A stretch of 51,326 bases of DNA from Trichosporon coremiiforme (taxonomy: Eukaryota > Basidiomycota > Tremellomycetes > Trichosporonales > Trichosporonaceae): the NCBI GenBank assembly GCA_039545355.1, contig BCJJ01000061.1:1-51326 (forward strand). The letters run 5' to 3'. The position numbers and the translations under genes are program-made. A model generated the notes under the pieces. That model was not told the origin of the DNA and did no database searches. It saw only the letters and a list, made by a program, of their open reading frames with translations. Shown in pieces: positions 30,963 to 40,219 of this stretch; position 1 is the stretch's first letter; each line of letters starts with the position of its first letter.

Positions 30963-33019
30963 CGCAACGAAGGGCGCATGTAGATTAGGAACCTGTACAA
31001 AACATTATCACTAGGACCTTTGGGATATGGACGATGCATACTTGCACACTTCACTTTGTCACGCTGATCGGAGTTGTGACCGATATGACGCAGGGCTGTC
31101 ATCTGTGCCTTCGATCAAGCCCTGTGACCGCAGCCACCGGCGAGCGCGCGTGGTGTGATGGCGCTCAATTGCATCAAGAACTCACCGAGGGCGCCGCCGA
31201 GCGAACAACCAACAACAGGAGATGTGACTGTCTTCTGGACATGCGGAGATGAGCCAGGAGGTTTGGAAGGTTGGCACGCCCCAGCGCGAGATTGAACTCT
31301 GCCAGCTCTGCCTGAACTCTAGGCCCTCGTTCTATTCCTGACACTTTCACACTCCCGGTAACATTCAAGCTCGAACCCAGTCGCGCTTGAGGGGTTGCGA
31401 GGGCTTCGACCCACGCTGGGCCAAAACGAGGACAAAGAGAAAAGAGTCACCAGGCACGCCGCCGGGTCGGGCGTTGTCACGGAGCTGTCTCTGTCTCTGC
31501 AGCCTACATGCTGGAACAGAGAAAGGAGAAAGGAGGGCTTCGTACGTTTCCTTTCCCCTACTTCTACTCCAGAACTCTCCTTGAAAGTCTGCTGCTGGTT
31601 GGATCGCAGGCTGGCAAACATGCTCGCTGGATGGAGCACTCCGTACCTGTTCGCACTGTGCCTGCGCCTGCAGCACTGTGCCTGCGCCTGCAAGCCTCGT
31701 GCAGTGAAACAGGTCGTTCTCAGAACAGAATCAGAACAGAGGTCCAGAGGTGCGAAGAAAGTCACCGTTGGCCGTGAGAGGTGAATACATAGGGTACGCT
31801 CCCGTCCCGGCCTTGGCTGAATGCGTATTCGAGGCGTTCTCGCTCCGACATTTCATTCAGCGACTTGGGTCTATGAATCGCACGCCCGCCCTTGAGGCCC
31901 ATTCACTTGTTCTCTGAACGTCATCAGAGTTCAGAGGGTACTCCAGTCGAGGTTCTGGAAGCAAAAGGGCTCTTGTCGTCGCGGAACGAGGCCTGCCGTC
32001 ACATTAAGCAGCAAAAGGCTGCTTCCGATGCCGACAATCCACAGACCCGTGAGACTCCGCTGGCCCGTCGCGAGCATCACGAGAGAAACTCGGTGGGCTC
32101 GGTGGGCCGGGATCGACGTCCTTGCTGCTTAAAGCAGGCGTGGGTAGTGGAAGCTTTGCGCGGCTTTGCGGGAGCCAATGCTGCCGCGAGCGTAGTTTCC
32201 TCGTGGTGTGTGCCGATGTGCACAGACGGGGAAGGCAGACGCACGCAGCACGTCGTGAGCTCAATAGGAGAGGGGGGGGAAAGGGAGAGAGGGAATGGAG
32301 GGCAAGAGCAGGCCGCTCGAGTGAAAGAGGCTTTACGAGAACTAGAGTTTGGTGCCTTGTTTCTAGTGTCCTGAGCTGATCCTGTGCCCCCTGAGTGAGC
32401 CCTGCACCCTGCGACAACCGCGTCTGGCACCAAGTCCAGAGCTCAAGAGCGGTCAAAGTCAACCCAACTGAACGCATCCCCGTTACCCCGTAGCCCGGAA
32501 GCCGTGGACCATGGGCTAGGCGGGGTCCGTTGGGGGAACAGGGGAGGCGAACATCACCTCCAAGGAATGAGGGGGCTCTCACCGCTCCTGCTCGCTCGTG
32601 CTCTCGAGTGACTGCAGCTACTGCTCATTCCTTCTGTTTGCTCGTCACCACTTCACATTCGCTCATTACCACACCCCTTCCCTCCTCCCTGGCGGAGAAC
32701 AGAACTGTCGCGCTCGACCGCCCTCCTCTGGCAGGCAAAAGTCGGCCTCGACCTTCACCGACGTTGCGCTTCTTGCGAATACCTTCGACACTTCGGCGAC
32801 GCTCGACCTCGCCTCTTGATCTCTTCGACGACGACCTCTCTCGCTTCCCTTCGACTTCTTCAACTTGCCCCACCTTCTTCTGCACCCCTTCCTTTGACCC
32901 GACCTCTGATCTCCTCTCCTCTCCCCTTCCCATCCAACAATCATTCTCGAACGACGTCCTTACCTGTCCGACTTTCTCACTCCTCCCGACCCTTATTCTG
33001 ACTGTTTAAGCCCTACGCC
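30963..33019. other. intergenic between array members 2 and 3
   Basis: No supportable gene in 2 kb. A 20-bp unit is perfectly duplicated at 31653-31692. The last 400 bp (about 32600-33019) are strongly pyrimidine-rich on the plus strand, which fits a fungal core promoter and leader for array member 3. Confidence 0.55.
31653..31692. repeat. 20-bp perfect tandem duplication
   Basis: GCACTGTGCCTGCGCCTGCA occurs twice in direct succession (31653-31672 and 31673-31692). Confidence 0.9.
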
Positions 33020-35197
33020 ATGAGGCTTACAGCCACCCTGGGCGCGCTCAGCGCCGCCCTCCTCATTGCCGCAGCCGACACGATCCAAGCCGGCGCGCCC
33101 GAGGCGGGAACACAATGTTCCGTCCCTCTTGTCGGACTGCCAATGTCCAGTCCTCAGATCCACTACGAGCCCTCCTTCGATGAGGGCTGGGAGTGGTCAG
33201 CCCGCGAGGGCGAGGCGACCTCGAACGGCTACCTCCAGTACCCCCGGATCAAGACGTCCCACTCCGGTGCCCAGTTCCAGTACGCCTTCGTCGGCAACGG
33301 GGCCAAGCTGAACGGCACTGCGTCCCCCGGCTCAACATTGACGATGAAGCTGGAGCATCTGAAGCCCGACCCGAACGCGCACGCGACAACGACCGTGTTC
33401 CCGCAAGGACTGACAGACGCGATCCTGTTCGAGACGGACACGTTCCACTCCACGGGCGACTGGATGCGGATCACGATCCGAGTCCTGAATGGCACGTTCG
33501 AGTTCAACCGCATCGAGTACAGCGCTCTGCGGACATGTAACGCGAACGCGGCGCAGGGCGAGGACGTCATTCTCGACAGCATCACCACGGGTCCTGCTCA
33601 GCCCTACGAACTCCAGGGCGAGTGGAGGGGCATGCAGCGCGACCCCACCGTTGCGCCTGGGAGTGACCGCGCGCAGAGTCTGCTCGAGGCGAAGCCGGGG
33701 GGAACGATCAGCTTCGCGACCCCGCCCAAAGCGGCGTACATGCATTTGAACGGCATGGTCGCCAAGTCCGGTGGTGACTACGAGGTCGAGATCAGTCCCC
33801 CACCCCCAGGGCCCGATGACAGGTCGACTGCCTCGCGCAAGTACGACGGCAGCACGAAGCGGCCCTACGCGTCCCTCCAGCCGCTGTGGGAGGGCCAACT
33901 GAAGGCCGACCAGACGTACAACGTCACCCTGCGGAATAAGGACCCCTCGGCCGTCCTGCAGCTCTACTCGGTCAAGATCGTCAGCGAGGGCGACCAGCCC
34001 AAGCCAGTCGGCACGCACACGCCCTATTCGCTGAACGAGACGTTCGTGAATGTCGACGGGAAGCCGTCCGACTCCACTTCTCCCGAGGAGAACAAGCCCG
34101 AGACGAAGAAGGGTACGAACGTCGGCGCCATCGTTGGCGGCGTCGTTGGCGGTGTCCTCGGTGCTATCCTCCTGGGTCTGCTGGGGTGGTGGCTGTACCG
34201 CAAGTGCTCGGCCAAAGACCCCTTCGACGACGACGCGTCGATCGTGGACGTCGCGGACCAGACGGACGCAGACGCACTGCCCTACCCCCAGCATCCGAAC
34301 ATGTCGCAGCTTACTCAGTTCCACAGCACTGGGAGCTTTGGCATGTCCTCCGCGTCTGCCTCCTATGACACGGCCACTCAGTCTCAGAGCTATGCGACGC
34401 TGCCTCGCGCCCTCACGCCCGAAGGCACCGGCGCCTCCTATGGAACACACGGGTACAGCTACTCGGCCAGTGGCTCAGACGCGACGTCTGCGATGGCCGT
34501 GGCATCCCATTCCGCCTCTTTCCCCGCTCTCCCCCGTTCCTCCTTCTCCTCTCGCCACATCCCGGGCAGTCCCCTCAGCAACCTCCCTCCTATCAGCACG
34601 CAAAGCACGGGCGAAATGCCCCCTCTCAGTCCCCTGCCCGGGGCGCCCTACTCCCCTGGCGTTGGGCCGTCCTACACCCCGAACGCAGAGGAACTCACGC
34701 CCCCCATCCCCGCCGCAGTGGCGAAGACGCCGCGCCAGGTCCCCCGCCCGCGGAGTCGACAGCCCAGCCGCCGCCTCGTCGAGACGGAGGACACGGTCCC
34801 GCCCTCATACGACCCGACGTGGGCTGACGATTTCGTCGATGGACAGCAATACCTCGAGCCGGCTGTTGCGTCCCCCAGGACGTCGGGCCAGCCACCCCTT
34901 AGTCCGATCTCCACGCCGCCGAGTGCCGCAAGAGCCACACCACCCCTTCCGACTCCCCCGATTGCCCGACAACACGGCGCCGGCGGAGCCGGCGGAGCTG
35001 GCGGAGCTGGCAGTGGGGCTGGAGGAGAGGGGTACGCGGGCAGCCAGGAGGGACTTGCGACGCCGCCATCGGCTAACGCGCCCCTCGCGGCACACGCTAT
35101 CCCGCCCAGTCCGCCGAGTCCGGGCACGAGCGACGAGAACATTCTCTCTGTGCGCCCGACGTCTCCGGCTCACTCCGACTTTAACAACAGGCGATAG
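33020..35197 (+). CDS. type I single-pass membrane protein, array member 3
   Basis: Intronless, 725 residues. The signal peptide is about 1-19 (MRLTATLGALSAALLIAAA). Module 1 contains FQYAFVGNGAKLNGTASP. Module 2 contains ISFATPPKAAYMHLNG (from 230), DYEVEISPPPPG and LKADQTYNVTLRN. The membrane helix is about 368-391 (VGAIVGGVVGGVLGAILLGL), followed by WWLYRKC. The tail is about 330 residues, Ser/Pro-rich, with a PPSY motif at 594-597 that could bind WW domains such as those of Rsp5/Nedd4 ligases. A Gly/Ala repeat (GAGGAGGAGGAG type, DNA at 34978-35030) lies near the C-terminus. The layout matches members 1 and 2, but this member has lost, or never had, introns. Function unknown. Confidence 0.87.
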   Translation: MRLTATLGALSAALLIAAADTIQAGAPEAGTQCSVPLVGLPMSSPQIHYEPSFDEGWEWSAREGEATSNGYLQYPRIKTSHSGAQFQYAFVGNGAKLNGTASPGSTLTMKLEHLKPDPNAHATTTVFPQGLTDAILFETDTFHSTGDWMRITIRVLNGTFEFNRIEYSALRTCNANAAQGEDVILDSITTGPAQPYELQGEWRGMQRDPTVAPGSDRAQSLLEAKPGGTISFATPPKAAYMHLNGMVAKSGGDYEVEISPPPPGPDDRSTASRKYDGSTKRPYASLQPLWEGQLKADQTYNVTLRNKDPSAVLQLYSVKIVSEGDQPKPVGTHTPYSLNETFVNVDGKPSDSTSPEENKPETKKGTNVGAIVGGVVGGVLGAILLGLLGWWLYRKCSAKDPFDDDASIVDVADQTDADALPYPQHPNMSQLTQFHSTGSFGMSSASASYDTATQSQSYATLPRALTPEGTGASYGTHGYSYSASGSDATSAMAVASHSASFPALPRSSFSSRHIPGSPLSNLPPISTQSTGEMPPLSPLPGAPYSPGVGPSYTPNAEELTPPIPAAVAKTPRQVPRPRSRQPSRRLVETEDTVPPSYDPTWADDFVDGQQYLEPAVASPRTSGQPPLSPISTPPSAARATPPLPTPPIARQHGAGGAGGAGGAGSGAGGEGYAGSQEGLATPPSANAPLAAHAIPPSPPSPGTSDENILSVRPTSPAHSDFNNRR
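34978..35030. repeat. 9-bp coding repeat (Gly-Gly-Ala)
   Basis: Degenerate repeats of GGCGGAGCT-type units inside array member 3 encode a Gly/Ala-rich spacer in the cytoplasmic tail. Confidence 0.75.
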
Positions 35198-36096
35198 TTG
35201 CCGCTCATCTATATTGCAAACCCCCAGGACACTGCTCGGGTCTGTAGGATCTCATTTTGACATGTACACTGCATCTTTCTTCTTGCTGATCGCCTGTTCC
35301 TCTGTTGCCTCGTTTACCTCGCTCCTCGAGACGCGCTCTGAACTCTCCATTACTCCACCTCGATACCTCTGATTCTTTCGGGTCGGTCCAGGTCGGTCCG
35401 GGTCGGGTGGATGACGGCACAACGCGTCGCGTGCAGGCTTCGGGCTTCTCCTCACCGCCACTAGGCGCATACGTGCTGACTACCGCGGCAGACAACGCCC
35501 ATCCCTCATCGGCGGTCAGCGGGCATCGCTCAGTATCCAGTACCCAGAAGACATGGATGGCAAACAACAGAGGTCCCTTTGCCCGGCGTGACATTCAAAT
35601 CCACCTGCAGGGCAGCCTTGGGCCGGACTAGCCGGGCTCCAGGTGCATGCCGGTGGAACAATTCATCGTCGCTATTGAGTGAGAAACAGGGTCCCCCCTG
35701 CAGCGTCCATCACCCTCGCAGCATTCAACTTCGTGTGCACGCTACGTTGAGGCTTTGGTCAGGTGTGTAGCCACGGGCGCAGTAGCCTTGAAAGCAAAAT
35801 ACAACAAGCATAATACCCCCTTACTGCAAGTAGGGGTGGGAATATAACGAACTATAAGAAACATTTGACTATAGGCGATCTGAACCGAAATGCGACGAAA
35901 CGAAATTATGTATCACTGATGAAGTGGTACAGGCGGCGGGGAAAGCGGAGGTCTGTCGACGGCCTCTGAGTCCCCTGCTCTGCAGGGTTCAGGGCCCCCG
36001 CGGACGTCGCTACGCCCTAAGCCTCCGAGTGCTCACCCGCTCGCGTAGAGATGCCAGAGACCGATTCCGCCTCCAACTCGCCCCGTCAGTCCTCTC
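35198..36096. other. convergent intergenic region
   Basis: No gene seen in 0.9 kb. It holds the 3' flanks of array member 3 and of the RhoGAP gene. A bulged stem-loop (CCCCCTTACT / AGTAGGGG) lies at 35816-35837. An AT-rich patch at about 35830-35910 could hold 3'-end signals for either gene. Confidence 0.5.
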
Positions 36097-37878
36097 TTAT
36101 GAGGCGACGGGGTGGGCAGGGCCGCTCCTCGTCTGATCCCCGAGAGCAATAGGGGACGGCGGAGTCTCTTTCCCTCTCAATCCACACTCACACACTTCCA
36201 CCTTCGCTTCTCCCTCAACTTCGGCCCAATTCTTGATCCACATCTCGAGCAGGCCGACGAGAGTCTGTTCGTCCGCTTTCACTCCTAGGCCGGGGAGGGA
36301 CTGTCCCGGTGCGAGACACAACGCGGCGTCCTCTCGCGGATCGGGCCCGTTGATCAGCGTCGGGGCCAGCGTTATCGCCAGACCCTGCGCTGTCATCCGT
36401 GTCGATAGCTCGAAGGAGAGGAGGTGGTGCGCGATGTGCATTACGTAGCTCAGCAGTGTCGCTCGACCTGAGGAGAGGGCGGGGAGAAACACGGTGCGGA
36501 TCTCCGATGGTGTCCGCACAGTCTTGATGGTCGGGTAGACGGACGCGGGGACTATCGGCGCGCCGAGATGAGACAGCAGCCGCTTGAGCAGTGTCGGCGG
36601 GAGGAGGGGGTCGTGTGCGGCCACGACCGCCCAGTCGACTTTGGGCTGGAGTCCCAATGGCGCATTCAGCACACTCCGTAGTCCTGCGAGCACTGGACTG
36701 TTCCCCGTTCGCCGAAAGATGCCCTCAGTGTCGGAGCACTCCTGGTAGATCGCGCGCCCAATCTCTTCAATGACACGTGGCACGCCTCGCGCGTCGGCCA
36801 CAATGTCGTCAATGTCCTGCCCCCAGTACGGATCCGAGGGCTCTGATGGCGCTTTCGCTTGCGTGGTACCTTGCAGATACGACGTGGCTGCGCCCACGGC
36901 AGAGGTCAGGGCCGAGAAGCTCCATTGGATCGTGCTTGGGGTCGCTGGGGGGTCGCGCGTCGCGGCCGCTTCTTCCAGCAGAGTTGTGATCGAGAGGTCC
37001 ATGCCGCGCAGGGAGACGCCGTGCCCCGTCAGCTCTGCCAGGGAGGGAACGATGAAGAGCTTCGCGTAGGCTTTCGGGGACATCATGGGGAGGACGACGG
37101 GGAGGAGCGCTGGGATGTCAGCTGGGGCACAAACGGGCAGCCTACTCTTCGTGGCGTGCGAGGGGTGCACGATATACTGTGGGTTAGCTGTCATAGTGTG
37201 AGTTCAGCTCACGAGTCGCTTGAGGTTCTTGCGGTACCTGTTGTCAGAGGAGCCACAGCCGGTTACTCACTTTCGAGGGATCCGTCGCCAGTTCCACAGC
37301 CACCACGCGACACCAGGCAGCGACCGCGCCTTGCCCTTGCCTGGCATGTCTCGGTCGTCGGCAGCGAGAATCACAAGGCAATACGCCCCATCGTCGTCCT
37401 CTCCAACCCAGGGCTCGAGACGACGGAGGAGCGCACTCAGCACCTCATCGTTAGTGATGCTCGCCGGCACCGACGTCAGTTCAGCGAGGTCGAGGACGAG
37501 GAGCGGGTGCTCGAGCGGCGGCGGGTGGTTCTCGAGTGTCGGGTAGAGTACCTTCGTCATGTCGACCGACGTGCTGCTGAAGGTCGTGTCGATGGGTGTC
37601 GCCTGCTCGTCTGCGTCGTCGTCGACGGGCGTGCTGTATCCGGACCAGTAGGTGAAGGACTTGGAGAAGGATCGGCTGGCTCGTGAAGCGTAGCTGCCAG
37701 TGTTTTGTAAAGGAGGGAGGTTTGGGCGTGATGTCGCGTTTGAGAGACGATTAAGGTTGGACATGAGTGGCGACATGGGTTCTTTGGATGGTTGCCGGTC
37801 TTGTGGTGATCCGGGGGTGGCCGGAGTAGCCGGGGTGGCTGGTGAGGGAGGCGTTGAGGAAGCCGGGGATGAATCCAT
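36097..37878 (-). CDS. Rho GTPase-activating protein with Sec14/BCH-like domain
   Basis: Three exons: 37878-37271, a 25-nt microexon 37237-37213, and 37176-36097 (introns 33 and 36 nt); 570 residues. After a Ser/Pro/Thr-rich N-terminus comes a divergent CRAL-TRIO/BCH domain (about 118-260) with the hallmark LPGVAWWLWNWRRIPRKYRK followed by NLKRLYIVHPS; the microexon encodes part of this motif. The RhoGAP domain (about 330-520) carries GVPRVIEEIGRAIYQE, the arginine-finger motif EGIFRRTGN (Arg366), and LAITLAPTLIN. The layout matches ARHGAP1/p50RhoGAP and the fungal Ecm25 group. It should switch off Rho-type GTPases, probably Cdc42 or Rho1, and so affect polarity. It is divergent from the sulfide oxidoreductase gene, 624 bp apart. 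Splice sites are supported by frame and by the restored motif. Confidence 0.9.
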
Positions 37879-38502
37879 GTCTGCGGCCGAGCGTTCGTTA
37901 AATGGTGGATGGATGTTGTGGAAGCGACGTGGATGAGAGAGTGTGTGTGATGGCTCGGTCGAGTTGTCTTAAGAGATGGATGTGGATTGAGGATCGATAG
38001 GATGAACCTTGTTGTTGTCGCGGGTCTTCAGAAACGGTGATGCGTGAGCCAGGGGCGTGTGTCAGACGCCCAGGGTGAGATTCAGACGATCCACTCATAC
38101 CGTGGGGGTGGACATTGCGACGGCACATGAGACACGTCACGTGAAGGGCTGTTTTGCTTCCGCTAATGAACACCTTTCTTATCAAGCGATTACGGCCGTT
38201 TCATTAGGAAACCACGTGCGGAGCAAAAATGGCGGCATCGAGCGGCAAGGGCAGGGCAGGATTGTTTGTAATAAGGTTGGAATGACGTGATTGAAACCGC
38301 ATCGTTCACTGGACACACTCAGCATTCGCCGGTCTCGTCCGTATCACACCTCTGCAGCTTAGCTCAGCGCGACCTTCGTTTTCATCCTCCCGACCATCTA
38401 TAGCTTGTCTTTGGCTTCTTATCAGTTTGACCAGGTCGCCGATCCCGCACCCAACTTTCTTTTCCGACCTTTCCCTCCCCTCTCACCAAAAAAGTCCACG
38501 CC
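37879..38502. promoter_or_regulatory. shared divergent promoter, RhoGAP / sulfide:quinone oxidoreductase
   Basis: The 624 bp between two divergent starts holds two E-boxes: TCACGTGA (38137-38144, the palindromic Cbf1-type site) and CACGTG (38213-38218). The region next to the oxidoreductase start (38390-38500) is C/T-rich. Cbf1-type factors control sulfur genes in ascomycete yeasts; applying that here is inference. Confidence 0.5.
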
Positions 38503-39828
38503 ATGTCCGCCTTCGCTCGCGTCCCCTCCCTCGCGCGCGCTGCCTCGACTTCCGCCGCGCCCTCTCGCGCCAAGGTCCTCGTCATCGGCGGCGGAACGGC
38601 CGGTCTCTCCGCCGCGAACCAGATCTACAACGCTTTCAAGGCGCAGGGCAAGACGCTCGCCCCGGGCGACGTGACCATCGTCGACGCCAACAAGAACCAC
38701 GACTACCAGCCCGGCTGGACGCTCGTCGGCTCCGGTCTCGCCGAAAAGCAGGGCTTCCGCAAACCCCTCGACTCGCTCATCCCCCCGTACATTGGGCACA
38801 TTCACGAGAACGCCGCGGCCTTTGAGCCGGGCACGAACGAGGTCGTGCTCACCGACGGATCGAAGGTCGGATACGACTTCCTCGTTGTCGCCCCCGGCCT
38901 CCAGATCAACTGGGACAAGATCAAGGGTCTCCCCGAGGCCCTCAAGGACCCCCTTGGCAACAAGGTGTCCTCCATCTACTCGTATGAGACGGTCGACAAG
39001 GTCTGGGACCTGATCAAGGACTTCAAGGAGGGCGACGGACAGGCCGTGTTCACCCAGCCCTTTGGACCCGTCAAGTGTGCCGGCGCGCCGCAGAAGGTCG
39101 CCTACATGGCCGACTGGTACTGGAAGGACCAGGGGCGCAAGATCCCCGAGTCCTTCATCACGGGCATGCCGACCATGTTCGCGCAGCCGCAGTACGCCAA
39201 GGCGCTGAACGCTCTGAGGGAGAAGAAGGGCATCGAGGGCCAGTTCAACACGAACCTCGTCGAGGTGCGCCCCTCTGACCGCACGGCCGTGTTCGAGATC
39301 CTGGACGGAGCCGACAAGGGCCAGAAGAAGGAGGTGCAGTACGGCCTCCTGCACGCCGTGCCGCCCATGGGACCCTTGGAGACGTTCAAGAAGTCCCCTC
39401 TGGCCGACGAGGTGGGCTGGGTCGACGTCGACGAGAACTCGCTCCAGCACAAGAAGTTCCCCAACGTCTTTGCGCTCGGCGATGGATCCTCGCTGCCCAC
39501 GTCCAAGACTGCTGCCGCGATCATCGGCCAGGCCCCCGTGCTGACGCACAACCTCGTGAAGCTCATGAACACGGGCAAGGTCGGCCAGGCGCGTTATGAC
39601 GGCTACACGTCGTGCCCGCTCTTCACGGGTCGTGGCGAGCTCATGCTCGCCGAGTTCAAGTACGGCCACGCCAAGGACGAGACCTTCAGCGCGTTCACGA
39701 ACCAGGAGGTGCCGAACAAGTTCTTCTACCACCTCACCAAGGACGTGTTCCCGCGCGCGTACTTCAACAACCTCGTCAAGGGCAACTGGTACGGACCCCG
39801 CACGATTTTCCCGCCCCACTTTGAGTAA
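38503..39828 (+). CDS. SQR: mitochondrial sulfide:quinone oxidoreductase
   Basis: Intronless, 441 residues. It oxidises hydrogen sulfide and passes electrons to ubiquinone in the inner mitochondrial membrane. The N-terminus (about 1-20) is a basic presequence. The FAD-binding motif VLVIGGGTAGLSAAN starts near residue 25. Further family motifs are NHDYQPGWTLVGSGL, FGPVKCAGAPQK with Cys192, FALGDGSSLPTSKTAAA (second FAD contact) and YTSCPLFTGRGELMLAEF with Cys371; the two cysteines match the redox-active pair of eukaryotic (Hmt2-type) enzymes. The C-terminal part (YFNNLVKGNWYGPRTIF) is the membrane/quinone-facing end. The symbol follows common use for the family. The long open frame on the opposite strand is a shadow. 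It converges with CDC20. Confidence 0.95.
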   Translation: MSAFARVPSLARAASTSAAPSRAKVLVIGGGTAGLSAANQIYNAFKAQGKTLAPGDVTIVDANKNHDYQPGWTLVGSGLAEKQGFRKPLDSLIPPYIGHIHENAAAFEPGTNEVVLTDGSKVGYDFLVVAPGLQINWDKIKGLPEALKDPLGNKVSSIYSYETVDKVWDLIKDFKEGDGQAVFTQPFGPVKCAGAPQKVAYMADWYWKDQGRKIPESFITGMPTMFAQPQYAKALNALREKKGIEGQFNTNLVEVRPSDRTAVFEILDGADKGQKKEVQYGLLHAVPPMGPLETFKKSPLADEVGWVDVDENSLQHKKFPNVFALGDGSSLPTSKTAAAIIGQAPVLTHNLVKLMNTGKVGQARYDGYTSCPLFTGRGELMLAEFKYGHAKDETFSAFTNQEVPNKFFYHLTKDVFPRAYFNNLVKGNWYGPRTIFPPHFE

Positions 39829-40219
39829 GGCGAGCCGCGCGCAAGCGGCGAGTCTCCTCTTGACAGGCAGCCACTGGTAGAGTTTGTAGGACATTTTCAA
39901 AACGTAATACCGCGCCCGATACCGGGCTGTGTACTAGAATGCATTCGCATAGATGTGTACGTGTGAGGCGATACGCTCTATTCGCCGAGGTCTGAGCGTC
40001 CGATAACGAAGTGGCTGGTCGGTCGTCAACGACCTGCGGCTAGTTGAACCTTACACCCGTGTGCTGCCGTACACCTCTGCGCTAACTCTGCGAGCAGAGG
40101 ATCTGAGAACGATCTACAAGGCATGGAGGCATGGCGTAGCATACTCGTAGCGTGAAGCAAAGTGCATATGATGATAATAGAAGTACAAGAACTACAAATG
40201 TCCTCCTCTCTCTGACTCT
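39829..40219. other. convergent intergenic region
   Basis: No gene seen. It holds the 3' flanks of the oxidoreductase and CDC20 genes; an AT-richer patch at about 40150-40200 precedes the CDC20 stop. Confidence 0.6.

Noticed and set aside
38356..38368. TTAGCTCAGCGCG, resembling a tRNA A box
   Set aside because: No B box follows at the right distance, and the region is the leader side of the oxidoreductase gene.
38422..39900. 492-codon open frame opposite the sulfide:quinone oxidoreductase gene
   Set aside because: It is the antisense of a well-identified gene; the high G/C third-position bias keeps the opposite frame open. Its Val/Leu/Arg-rich composition is typical of such shadows.
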